Shown in pieces: positions 1 to 7,342 of a stretch of 8,760 nucleotides of DNA; position 1 is the first letter of the stretch; every line of letters starts with the position of its first letter. Under the pieces are notes generated by a model that ran no database searches, had not been told where the DNA came from, and saw only the letters and a list, made by a program, of their open reading frames with translations. The stretch lies in contig JAIVIG010000064.1 in the NCBI GenBank assembly GCA_020200675.1, forward strand, positions 1 to 8,760, written 5' to 3'. The stretch is from Actinomycetota bacterium (lineage in GTDB: Bacteria; Actinomycetota; Rubrobacteria; Rubrobacterales; Rubrobacteraceae). The position numbers were made by a program, and so were the translations under genes.

Positions 1-2
1 GC

Positions 3-3000
3 ATCGGCAGTTGGGAAAGGCACTTGCCGACAAACACAGGCATCTGGTCCGAGGAGCTCTACCGCATCTGTGGCCTGGAGCCTCAGTCCCAGGAGTCTAC
101 TCCCTTCGAAACCTTTGCGAAGCTTGTCCATCCCGACGACGCAGAATTTGTCGGGGAGGTAATCCAGAAGGCTCTCGACGACCACGAGCCGTTCGCTTAC
201 GACCACCGCATAATTCGTCCGGACGGGGAGGTGCGGACACTACACGTACAGGGAAAGGTGCTCGTAGACGAAGCCAGCGATCCAGTAAGAGTAGTAGGTA
301 CGATACAGGACGTCACCGAGCAGCGATGGGCGAGACAAGAGTCGCAGCTCTTGCGAACCGTGGCGCTGGAGGTAAGCGTAGCAGAGGACCTCGACTCCGC
401 GCTCAGGGCTGCTCTGCAAAGGGTGTGCGAGGCTACGGGCTGGGCGATAGGACAGGCCTGGGTTCCGAAAGCCGACGGGACGGCGCTAGTGTGCAGCCCC
501 GCCTGGTATGCCGCGGTAGATGGCTTGACAGGGTTCAGGAGCGCAAACGAAGACCTGGTGTTCGAGACAGATAAGAGTCTTCCGGGGCGCGTCTGGTTTA
601 CCAAACAGCCCGTATGGAGTCGGGATGTCACGGAGAGCAGCTTTACGCGGGCGTCGATAGCCCAGGAGTTCGGACTGAGGGCTGCGATGGGCATACCGGT
701 GCTCGCCAGCTCCGAGGTGGTTGCGGTTCTCGATTTCTTCGTGTTCGAGCAACGTGAAGAGGACGAGCGGCTTGTCGAGCTTGTCTCAGGGGTCGCCGCT
801 CAGCTAGGTTCTTCCATCCAGCGCAAGCGGACCGAGGAGCAGCTTCGAAAGAGCGAGGCGCGCAACCGCGCCATCGTGGACACGGCCTCCGACGCGATCA
901 TAACCATGTCTGAGGACGGGCTCATCCGCTCGTTCAACCGGGCGGCAGAAGATATCTTCGGCTACAGGTCAGAGGATATCGTCGGGCAACCGCTCAAGGT
1001 GCTGATGCCGGAGAGGTTCCGAGAGTCTCACGAGGTCGGGTTCCGCCGCTACCTGAGGAGCGGCGAAGCGCACATAATAGGGAGAGGACCGATCGAGCTT
1101 GTGGGGCTGCGCAAGATCGGCGAGGAGTTCCCGCTGGAGCTCTCTTTGGGGCAGATGCGCGAGGAGGGCGAAGCCCTGTTCACAGGCGTCATCCGCGACT
1201 TAACCGATCGCAAACAGGTGGAAGAGGTGCTGCGCGCAAGCGAATTCGGACTCGCCGAAGCGCAACGGATCGCTCACCTGGGAAGCTGGGAAATTGACTT
1301 CGCTACCGGAGAGATGCACTGGTCCGACGAGATGTACCGCGTTTTTGGCTTCACTCCGGGGGAAGTTATCCCCTCGCGCGAGGTTCTCACAGAGGCTCCC
1401 CATCCGCAAGACAGAGAGATCGTGCCAGAGGCCATCCGCAATGCCGTAGAGAAGCAGCAGCCTTTCAACTTCGAGCATCGCGTACTCTGGCCAGATGGAG
1501 AGGTGCGTTTCGTTCAAGCGCAAGGCGAAGCTGTATATGAGCCCAGCGGCAGACCCATCGGACTCGTCGGAACCTCTCTCGACATCACCGAGCGCAAACA
1601 GGCGGAAGAAGAGCTGCGGCGCAGCGAGAGAAGCCTTCTCGCCGCCCAGAGGATCGCCCACGTCGGCAACTGGAGCTTTGATGTAATCAGTAACGAAGCC
1701 CACTGGTCCGACGAGATGTATCGTATCTTCGGTCTGGACCCGCAAGAAGCGCCTTTACTGACGTACAAGGAGTTCTTACGCCACGTCCATCCCGGGGACA
1801 GAAGGCTTATCCAGGAAGCATCTCGCGAAGCTCTGAGCGGCGAGAGCCGCTCGAGTCTCGATTATCGCGCGGTTCGTCCGGACGGCGAGGTCCGCTTCGT
1901 GCACTCCCAGTACGAGATCGAGCACGATGCCTCGGGCCGGGTGATCGAGCTGGTCGGGACGCTCCAGGACGTTACCGAGCTCCGTCGGACGGAGCAAGCC
2001 TTGAGACAGCTCGGTCGCCAGAACGAGTTGATCCTTGAGTCCGCGGGCGAGGGAATCTATGGGCTGGACCTGCAGGGCAACGCGACGTTCGTCAACCCGG
2101 CCGCGGCGCAGATGGTGGGGTGGAAGATCGAGGAGCTCATAGGCCAGCCGCAGCACGAGATCCTGCACCATTCCAGACGTGACGGTACACCATATCCGAG
2201 AGAGGAGTGTCCGATTTACGTGGCTTTGCGCGACGGGAGAACTCATCACTCCAGCGATGAGGTATTCTGGCGCAAGGACGGCACGAGCTTCCCGGTCGAG
2301 TATGTTAGTACGCCGATTTGGGAAGACGGTGAGCTGGTCGGAGCGGTCGTGAACTTCAGCGACATAACCGAGCGCAGGCGCGCCGAAGAGGAGTTGCGAA
2401 AGAGCGAAGCCGATCTCATCGAAGCACAACAGATAGCGCACCTGGGAAGCTGGAGCGTGGATCCACCGAAGCAAGGAGCACCCCGGACAAAGCGTGGAAT
2501 GTACTGGTCCGACGAGATGTACCGTATCTTCGGCTTCGAGCCGCAGGAGTTCGTCCCGAACTCCGAGTCGCCCGTAGAGTCGACCCATCCTGAAGACAGA
2601 GAGTACGTAACAAGAGCCTTAGAAGACTCCATATCAAGAGGTGACCCCTCGCTCACTATCGAGCACCGCGTACTGCGGCCGAATGGGGAGGTGCGTTTCA
2701 TTCAAGTACAAATGGAGAATGTGTTGTACGACAACGGCGAACTCCTCAGAAGATTTGGAACGGTTCTCGCCATCACGGATCGCAAGCAGGCCGAGGAGGC
2801 GCTGCGCCGGAGCGAGGAGCGCTCCCGATCCCTGGTTCAGAACTCGCTCGACATGATCACCCCTATCTGGCAGAGAACCTGGGCCAAAATTACTCGATGC
2901 AGCTACGGGTGCAGCACGCGGACGGTTCTTGGCGCACGATCGAAGCGACCGCCAAGAACGTTATCGACGATCCGAGCGTCGGCGGCATCGTCATCAACTC

Positions 3001-3041
3001 CCGCGACATTACCGAGCGCAAGGCCTTCGAGAAGCAGCTAG
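3..3041 (+). pseudogene. Multi-PAS/GAF sensory part of a broken GGDEF-EAL signalling protein (5' end off window)
   Basis: This is the sensory N-terminal part of a cyclic-di-GMP signalling protein. The frame is open from the first bases (IGSWERHL...), and those residues already belong to a PAS fold, so the true start lies upstream; the TTG at 24 is not a convincing start. Approximate nucleotide extents: PAS1 3-324, GAF 350-830, PAS2 864-1218 (FixL-like, MPERFRESH), PAS3 1240-1602, PAS4 1620-1986, PAS5 2023-2379, PAS6 2390-2790. Several PAS units end in a D-[IV]-T-[ED]-[RQ] S-box tail followed by a short coiled linker. PAS1, 3, 4 and 6 are PAS_3-type, with WS[DE]E[ML]YRI and RP[DN]GEVR. A seventh PAS begins at about 2810 (SLVQNSLDMIT). 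After about 2861 the frame becomes meaningless and stops at 3041, while the homologous sequence resumes in another frame. No membrane segment is visible, so a soluble sensor is inferred. The ligands are unknown. Confidence 0.85.
1318..2521 (+). repeat. Repeated PAS-coding motif (three exact 19-bp copies)
   Basis: The sequence ACTGGTCCGACGAGATGTA occurs at 1318-1336, 1702-1720 and 2503-2521, each coding WSDEM in a PAS_3 unit. A second shared word, CACCTGGGAAGCTGG, is found at 1275-1289 and 2439-2453. PAS1 has only a diverged form. The nucleotide-level identity points to internal duplication of PAS units or gene conversion among them. Confidence 0.75.
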
Positions 3042-4056
3042 AGCACCAGGCCTTCCACGACGACCTGACGGGCCTGCCGAATCGTCTCCTGTTGGTGGAC
3101 CGCCTGGAACATGCCCTGGCTAGCACCGAGCGACGGCAGAGATCGGTGGCGGTACTATTCCTCGATCTCGATAACTTCAAGGTGATTAACGACAGCCTCG
3201 GGCACAATGCGGGTGACGAGTTGCTCGTCGCTGTAGCCGAGCGTCTGCGAGAGTGCCTGCGCCCCGCAGACACCGCAGCGCGCCTTAGCGGGGACGAGTT
3301 CGTAGTCTTGATCGAAGACGTAGCGGAAGAGGGCGAGGCGACCGGACTGGCGGAACGGCTCGACCGGCAATTGCAAGCGCCTTTCGAGCTAGGGGACCAA
3401 GACGTATACGTCACCCCCAGCATCGGCATAGCTCTTGGCACTTCGAGCGATCGCCCTGACGACCTTCTGCGCAAGGCGGACATCGCCATGTACAGGGCCA
3501 AGAGCGGAGGCAAGGCCCGGTACGAGGTGTTCAACGTGCGCATGGATGCGGAGGCTCGTGCACGGCTGAAGCTGGAGACCGAGCTCAGGCAGGCCATCGA
3601 GCGCGAGGAGTTCAGAGTCTACTATCAACCCAAGGTGCTGTTGGAGACCGGCGAGATCTTCGATTTCGAGGCGCTTGTGCGATGGGAACACCCGGAACGC
3701 GGTCTGGTATCTCCGGCAGAGTTTATACCCCTCGCCGAAGAAACAGGCTTGATCCATCAGATCGGACGGTGGGTGCTCCGGGAGTCCTGCCGGCAGATAC
3801 ATGAGTGGCAAGAGCAGATGCTAAGTGAAACCCCTATACCAGTTTGCGTAAATCTCTCCGCGAAACAGTTTCAACACCCCGATCTGGCCCAGGAGATTGC
3901 CGGAATTTTGCAAGAGACGAAAATAGACAGGCATCTACTTTGTCTGGAGATCACCGAGAGCGTTGCGATGGAGAAAGCGCCGTCCAACATAGCAACGCTA
4001 AACAAGCTCAAGGATCTGGGCGTAAAGCTGGCCATAGACGACTTTGGCACCGGTTA
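2862..4056 (+). pseudogene. PAS remnant, GGDEF domain and N-terminal half of EAL domain (middle segment of the broken gene)
   Basis: This segment continues the upstream sensor gene in a different frame. It opens with the tail of a PAS (LAENLGQNYSMQLRVQHADG, then NSRDITERK near 3000-3024). A GGDEF domain follows at about 3040-3520. It has DNFKVINDSLGHNAGDELL and an SGDEF active-site variant at 3289-3303. An RxxD inhibitory site (RPAD) lies five residues before SGDEF. The EAL domain starts near 3560, with EALVRW at 3668, the NLSAKQF and LEITES motifs and DDFGTGY at 4037. All visible catalytic residues of the phosphodiesterase are present, so the domain was probably functional before disruption. 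At 4056 an IS630-type element interrupts the second base of a Tyr codon. The frame happens to run on into transposase orfA and stops at 4597, giving a chimeric open frame from the ATG at 2897. That ATG lies inside the PAS and is unlikely to be a native start. Confidence 0.85.
4054..4056. repeat. Target-site duplication, left copy (TTA; partner at 5189-5191)
   Basis: TTA directly precedes the left inverted repeat and TTA directly follows the right one (5189-5191). Collapsing the two copies restores the EAL reading frame. A 2-bp TA duplication with one extra base at the right end is the alternative reading. Confidence 0.7.
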
Positions 4057-4071
4057 TACCGAGTCCGACTG
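4057..4071 (+). repeat. Left terminal inverted repeat of the IS630-type element
   Basis: The sequence TACCGAGTCCGACTG matches the reverse complement of the right end (TACCGAATCCGAGTG) at 13 of 15 positions. This end is expected to be bound and cut by the transposase. A TATACT at 4072-4077 just inside resembles a -10 box, but no convincing -35 lies at the right distance. Confidence 0.85.
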
Positions 4072-4084
4072 TATACTTCCGAGC

Positions 4085-4597
4085 ATGAGCGAGAAACGGA
4101 ATTCGGAGGAATCGGAGTCCTCCCGGTTGGAGGGTCTTTACCGCAAGGCGGGTGACCCAGTGTTGCGAACCCACTTGTTAATGGTCTGGCGCATGTCGTT
4201 GGGTGAGTCGCTGCGGGAGGTGGCCGGCGTGGTGGGCTATTCGGAGAAGTGGACGAGGGAGATCGCGAGGCGTTACGAGTCCGAAGGGGTCGAGGGACTA
4301 GGCGACCGCCGGCACGCCAACCCCGGCGCCAGGGAGAGGGCGTTGCTCGACGAGGAGGGGCAAGCGGAGCTTCGGGAGGCTCTTCTAAAGGGGGCGCCTC
4401 CTCCGGGCGGGGGGATGTGGAACGGGCCCAAGGTGGCGCGTTGGATCGAGGAGAAAACCGGCTCTGAGAAGGTGCATGCCCAGCGGGGCTGGGAGTACCT
4501 GAGGAAGGTGGGCTACACGCCGCAGGTCCCGAGGCCCTCCAATGCTCGGTCCGCCGACGCCTCCGAGCGGGAGGCTTTCAAAAAAGTCTCCCGGTGA
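4085..4597 (+). CDS. IS630-family transposase, N-terminal frame (DNA-binding half, orfA)
   Basis: This frame encodes the 170-residue DNA-binding half of an IS630-type transposase. A first helix-turn-helix is seen at about residues 35-70 (SLREVAGVVGYSEKWTREIARRYE), followed by EGVEGLGDRR, a family hallmark. A second winged-helix-like part runs through MWNGPKVARWIEEKTG to LRKVGYTPQVPRP and ends in EREAFKK, which in full-length relatives leads straight into the catalytic domain. The ATG at 4085 is the first possible start inside the element, but no Shine-Dalgarno is obvious, so expression may depend on transcription or translation entering from the host gene, whose frame is the same. The frame stops at TGA 4595-4597 and overlaps orfB. 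It is not expected to transpose alone, since it lacks all three catalytic acids. Confidence 0.85.
   Translation: MSEKRNSEESESSRLEGLYRKAGDPVLRTHLLMVWRMSLGESLREVAGVVGYSEKWTREIARRYESEGVEGLGDRRHANPGARERALLDEEGQAELREALLKGAPPPGGGMWNGPKVARWIEEKTGSEKVHAQRGWEYLRKVGYTPQVPRPSNARSADASEREAFKKVSR
4580..4586 (+). promoter_or_regulatory. Probable -1 frameshift site between orfA and orfB (AAAAAAG)
   Basis: Six A residues followed by G sit exactly at the junction of the DNA-binding and catalytic halves. OrfA reads AAA-AAA-GTC here; slipping back one base continues as AGT-CTC-CCG in the orfB frame. A purine-rich GGGAGG at 4569-4574 could act as a Shine-Dalgarno-like stimulator, as known for dnaX. The orfA phase is AAA AAA G rather than the classic A AAA AAG, so efficiency is uncertain. 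No strong downstream hairpin was established by eye. Confidence 0.55.
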
Positions 4598-5157
4598 GGC
4601 TGGAGGAGCTCAAGGAGGCCCATCCGGAGGCCGAGGTGGAGCTCTGGGCGGAGGATGAGGCTCGCCTGGGCCTCAAGCCGGTGGCAAGGAGGGCGTGGGC
4701 GCCGGTGGGAAGGAGACCTACCGCGCGATTCAAGAGAGGCTACAAGTGGACCTACGTTTATGGCTTCGTGCGGCCCGAGAGTGGGGAGGTTTTCTGGCTG
4801 ATTCTGCCCACGGTCAATGTGGAGGTGTTCTCGATGGCTCTCTTTGAGTTCGCTAAAGAGGCGGGAGCCGGAGAAAACAAGCGCATCCTGTTGGTGGTGG
4901 ACAAGGCCGGGTGGCACACCGGCGGGGAGGTCGAACTCCCCGAAGGGGTACACCTTGAGTTCCTACCCTCGGGCTCGCCTGAGCTACAGCCGGCAGAGAG
5001 ATTGTGGCCGCTAACCAACGAGGCTGTGGCCAACCGGCTCTTCGAGGAGATCGAAGAGCTCGAAGGGGCTCTGGTGGAGCGTTGCGTGCAACTGCTCGAC
5101 CAAACCGAGGCCATCAGAGACCTCACCAACTACCATTGGTGGCCCCAGGCGGCATGA
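4594..5157 (+). CDS. IS630-family transposase, catalytic DDE frame (orfB)
   Basis: This frame encodes the catalytic half of the transposase, which cuts and joins DNA at the element's ends. Counted from the GTG at 4594 (187 residues), the acidic triad is visible as D21 in WAEDEARLGL, D103 in LLVVDKAGWH and E135 in SPELQPAERLW. These motifs fit the DDE_3 superfamily of IS630. The GTG overlaps the orfA stop as GTGA, which would allow coupled initiation. Alternatively a -1 shift at the A run (4580-4586) fuses the halves: after AFKK the sequence continues SLPVRLEELKEAHP, giving a protein of about 357 residues, a normal size for the family. No stop or missing catalytic residue is seen, so the element may be active. 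The stop overlaps an ATG (ATGA at 5154-5157) that opens the frame of the interrupted EAL remainder. Confidence 0.88.
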   Translation: MRLEELKEAHPEAEVELWAEDEARLGLKPVARRAWAPVGRRPTARFKRGYKWTYVYGFVRPESGEVFWLILPTVNVEVFSMALFEFAKEAGAGENKRILLVVDKAGWHTGGEVELPEGVHLEFLPSGSPELQPAERLWPLTNEAVANRLFEEIEELEGALVERCVQLLDQTEAIRDLTNYHWWPQAA

Positions 5158-5173
5158 GGTTCCGAGAACTGTT

Positions 5174-5188
5174 CACTCGGATTCGGTA
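5174..5188 (-). repeat. Right terminal inverted repeat of the IS630-type element
   Basis: Read on the minus strand this is TACCGAATCCGAGTG, pairing with the left end at 13 of 15 bases. It lies 16 bp past the orfB stop codon, as expected for a compact element. Confidence 0.85.
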
Positions 5189-5191
5189 TTA

Positions 5192-5477
5192 CTCGTCGCT
5201 CTCTTACCTCAAGAGCTTCCCCGTAGACTACCTGAAGATCGACCGCTCCATCGTCGCAGGGTTGGATAAAGACAGCCGCAACCGGGCGATCGTGCTGGCG
5301 ACGATCACTATGGGGCATGCCATGGACCTCCAGATAGTTGCCGAGGGTGTGGAGACCGCCGGGGAATTCGCGAAGCTGCGCGCCCTTGGGTGCGACTTCG
5401 GCCAGGGTTATTATTTCGCCCATCCACTTCCAGTCCAGGCCATTCCCTCATTTCTGGATCAGAGCTCTACCAGATAG
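5192..5477 (+). pseudogene. C-terminal remainder of the interrupted EAL phosphodiesterase domain
   Basis: This is the rest of the EAL domain cut off by the insertion. It reads SSLSYLKSFPVDYLKIDRS, then IVAEGVET and GCDFGQGYYFAHPLP. These include the Lys of LKIDRS, the Glu of EGVET and the Gln of GQGYYF that complete the EAL active site. No decay is visible, which suggests the insertion is recent. The frame is open backwards through the right end of the element to an ATG at 5154 that overlaps the orfB stop (ATGA), so a hybrid peptide MRFRELFTRIRYYSSLSYL... could be made by coupled re-initiation. Without the first half of the barrel it is not expected to be active. It ends at TAG 5475-5477, 12 bp from the convergent accA stop. 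Confidence 0.88.
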
Positions 5478-5489
5478 GTAGGGTGGATA

Positions 5490-6464
5490 TCAACTCAGGT
5501 TCGTCTCGACCGCTGTGCCTTCCGCCACGTGCGCCCCAATCCTCCGGTACCGTTCGTAGCGCGCTTTGACGAGAGTATCCGAATCTACGTTCTTCATCCT
5601 GAACAGTGCCTTCTTCACGGCGTCAGCAACAGCATTGATCGCGGATTCAGGTTCGTTGTGCGCTCCGCCCAAAGGTTCGGGCAGGATCTCATCTATTATT
5701 CCATGCTCCATGAGGTCTTTGGCGGTCAGCTTCATCGCCTCGGCTGCCTCGGGGGCGCGTTTCTGGTCGCGGAAGATGATCGAAGCGCACGCCTCGGGGG
5801 CTATCACCGAGAGGTAGGAGTTCTCGAGCATCACCACGTGGTCGGCGAGGCACATCGCCAGGGCGCCCCCGGATCCCCCCTCCCCGATGACCACGGACAC
5901 GACCGGCACCGGGACGCGCGCGAGCGCCATGAGGTCGGCGGATATAGCCCACGCCTGTCCCCGCTCCTCGGCGCCGCGGGCGGGGGCGGCGCCCGGCGTG
6001 TCGATGAGCGAGACGATGGGCAACTCCAGCCTCTCGGCCAACCCGTAGAGCCGGCCGGCCTTGCGGTAGCCCTCCGGGTGGGCCATGCCGAAGTTGGCCT
6101 TCACCCGGCTGTTGACCTCGTCGCCCTTATCGTGGCCCAGGAGGACGACGGAGTGAGACCCTATCTTCGCGAGTCCCCCGCATACCGCCGGATCGTCCGC
6201 ACCCAGCCTGTCGCCCGAGAGCCCGTAGAAGCCGTCCGCTAAAGCGTGCCGGTAGCGGGCGAAGTTGGGGCGGTCGGGGTGGCGGGCGACCTGCACCCGC
6301 TGGTAGGGAGTCAGGTTCGAGTAGATGCGCCTCTTGGCCGCGTCGAGGGCGTCTTCGAGGCGTGAGATCTCCCCTTGCAGATCCTGGTTCGGGCCCGCGA
6401 GCCTGTGCAGCTCGGCTATGCGAGCCTCGAGCTCCCTGACCGGCTTCTCGAACTCCAGGATCAC
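5490..6464 (-). CDS. accA: Acetyl-CoA carboxylase carboxyltransferase subunit alpha
   Basis: AccA pairs with AccD to form the carboxyltransferase that moves the carboxyl group from carboxybiotin to acetyl-CoA, yielding malonyl-CoA for fatty-acid synthesis in the cytoplasm. The protein is 324 residues, normal for the family. It has an N-terminal helical region with LEARIAELHRLA, the TPYQRVQVARHPDRP signature at about 52-66, DTPGA at 155-159, GAEERGQ at 164-170, the oxyanion-type glycine loop GEGGSGGALA at 194-203 and SVIAPEACASIIFRDQKRA. The stretch after DTPGA reads APARGAEERGQ, whereas the common form has YPG-G-GAEERGQ; this is a mild variant. The start is a GTG that overlaps the accD stop as GTGA, implying coupled translation. 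It is the last gene of the operon and ends 12 bp from the convergent EAL remnant. Confidence 0.96.
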   Translation of the reverse strand: MILEFEKPVRELEARIAELHRLAGPNQDLQGEISRLEDALDAAKRRIYSNLTPYQRVQVARHPDRPNFARYRHALADGFYGLSGDRLGADDPAVCGGLAKIGSHSVVLLGHDKGDEVNSRVKANFGMAHPEGYRKAGRLYGLAERLELPIVSLIDTPGAAPARGAEERGQAWAISADLMALARVPVPVVSVVIGEGGSGGALAMCLADHVVMLENSYLSVIAPEACASIIFRDQKRAPEAAEAMKLTAKDLMEHGIIDEILPEPLGGAHNEPESAINAVADAVKKALFRMKNVDSDTLVKARYERYRRIGAHVAEGTAVETNLS

Positions 6465-7342
6465 GTAAGGAACCCCAGGAACCGTTCGAGATCGTGCTTC
6501 AATTCCAGGCGGTGGACGATGCGGTCCACGAGGCCGTGCTCTTTCTGGAACTCGGCCGTCTGGAAGCCCTCCGGCAGCCGCTCCTTCGTCGTGCTCTCGA
6601 TGACCCTCACCCCCGCGAAGCCTATCCTGGCGCCCGGTTCGGCGATCACGACGTCCGCCGCGGTCGCGAACGAGGCCGTCACCCCCCCAAACGTCGGGTC
6701 GGTCAGGACCGAGACGTAGGGCGACGAGCCGGTCACGTAGCGCGAGAGGGCCACGCTGGTCTTCGCCATCTGCATGAGCGAGTAGATGCCCTCGTACATC
6801 CGCGCCCCGCCGGAGGCCGAGACGATCACGAGCGGCAGCCCCTCCTCGTGGGCCGCCTCCACGGTGCGGGTGATCCTCTCGCCCACCACGCTCCCCATGC
6901 TCCCCCCGATAAACCGGAAGTCCATCGCCGCGAGCGCGACCGGGTGCCCCCCGACCCTCGCCACCCCGCTCAACACCGCATCATCTAGGCCGGTCTTTTC
7001 GCGCGCGCCCTCCAGCTTCTCCGGGTAGTCCTCGAACCCGAGAGGGTCCCCGGCCGTCATGCCCGCGTCCCTTTCGGAGAAGCTGCCCTCGTCTGCGAGC
7101 AGGCGCACGCGCTCGGGCGCCGAGAGAGGGAAGTGGAACTGGCAGTGCGGGCAGACGTTGAAGCGGGCCTTGAGCTCCTTCTCGTAGATCGGCTGCCCGC
7201 ACCCCTCGCACTTGGTGAAGACGCCGTTTATGGGGGAGAGGCCACTCTCCGTGTCCGACGCCTCGCTGGCGCTTCGCGAGTACTCCCGCCGCTTGTGGAT
7301 CCAGTGCCTAATCTCTGCTCCCCGCCTTCGCGCCGACCGCAC
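6461..7342 (-). CDS. accD: Acetyl-CoA carboxylase carboxyltransferase subunit beta (zinc-ribbon type)
   Basis: AccD is the partner of AccA in the carboxyltransferase step of acetyl-CoA carboxylase. The 293-residue product carries the bacterial N-terminal zinc ribbon, with C45-x2-C48 and C64-x2-C67 (KCEGCGQ, NVCPHCQ). The crotonase-fold carboxyltransferase core follows: DFRFIGGSMGSVVGER at 141-156, SASGGARM at 175-182, LMQMAKTS and TDPTFGGVTASFA at 214-226. The chosen GTG start lies 35 bp inside the end of trpA, with a GAGG 9 bases upstream. The conserved part begins only near residue 35, so the exact start is uncertain; no better in-frame ATG, GTG or TTG was found close to the trpA stop. The stop overlaps accA by 4 bp. 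Separate accD and accA are the E. coli-type arrangement, unlike the fused acyl-CoA carboxylase subunits of many other actinobacteria. Confidence 0.95.
   Translation of the reverse strand: MRSARRRGAEIRHWIHKRREYSRSASEASDTESGLSPINGVFTKCEGCGQPIYEKELKARFNVCPHCQFHFPLSAPERVRLLADEGSFSERDAGMTAGDPLGFEDYPEKLEGAREKTGLDDAVLSGVARVGGHPVALAAMDFRFIGGSMGSVVGERITRTVEAAHEEGLPLVIVSASGGARMYEGIYSLMQMAKTSVALSRYVTGSSPYVSVLTDPTFGGVTASFATAADVVIAEPGARIGFAGVRVIESTTKERLPEGFQTAEFQKEHGLVDRIVHRLELKHDLERFLGFLT

Larger units (their letters stand above)
4057..5188 (+). mobile_element. IS630-family insertion sequence inside the EAL domain
   Basis: A complete insertion sequence of about 1132 bp. Its ends are imperfect inverted repeats beginning TACCGA at both termini. 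It carries two overlapping frames that together encode an IS630-type DDE transposase. The insertion point is fixed by the host gene: left flank GGC-ACC-GG-TTA (ending 4056), right flank TTA-CTCGTCG (from 5189). Joining them with one TTA gives G-T-G-Y-S-S-L, the usual continuation of the EAL signature. The duplicated bases therefore read as TTA; family knowledge says IS630 elements target and duplicate TA, which lies inside this triplet. The element length changes the host frame, so read-through cannot restore EAL. GC content is similar to that of its surroundings. Confidence 0.9.

Noticed and set aside
1776..2588. Long open frame on the minus strand opposite the PAS region
   Set aside because: High-GC shadow of a clear PAS-coding frame; its translation resembles no known family and lacks a ribosome binding site.
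2890..3597. Minus-strand open frame of 235 codons opposite the GGDEF domain
   Set aside because: Low-complexity Ser/Arg-rich translation, the mirror of an unmistakable GGDEF domain.
4057..5188. The region as a cargo gene or new system inserted into a signalling gene
   Set aside because: Inverted repeats, helix-turn-helix and DDE motifs explain all of it as a standard IS630-type element with no passenger gene.
5455..5490. Possible terminator hairpin (CTGG...CCAG around AGAGCTCT)
   Set aside because: The stem is only about four base pairs and no T-run follows.
5529..6242. Plus-strand open frame of 237 codons opposite accA
   Set aside because: His/Arg/Gly-rich composition and full overlap with conserved accA motifs mark it as a shadow.
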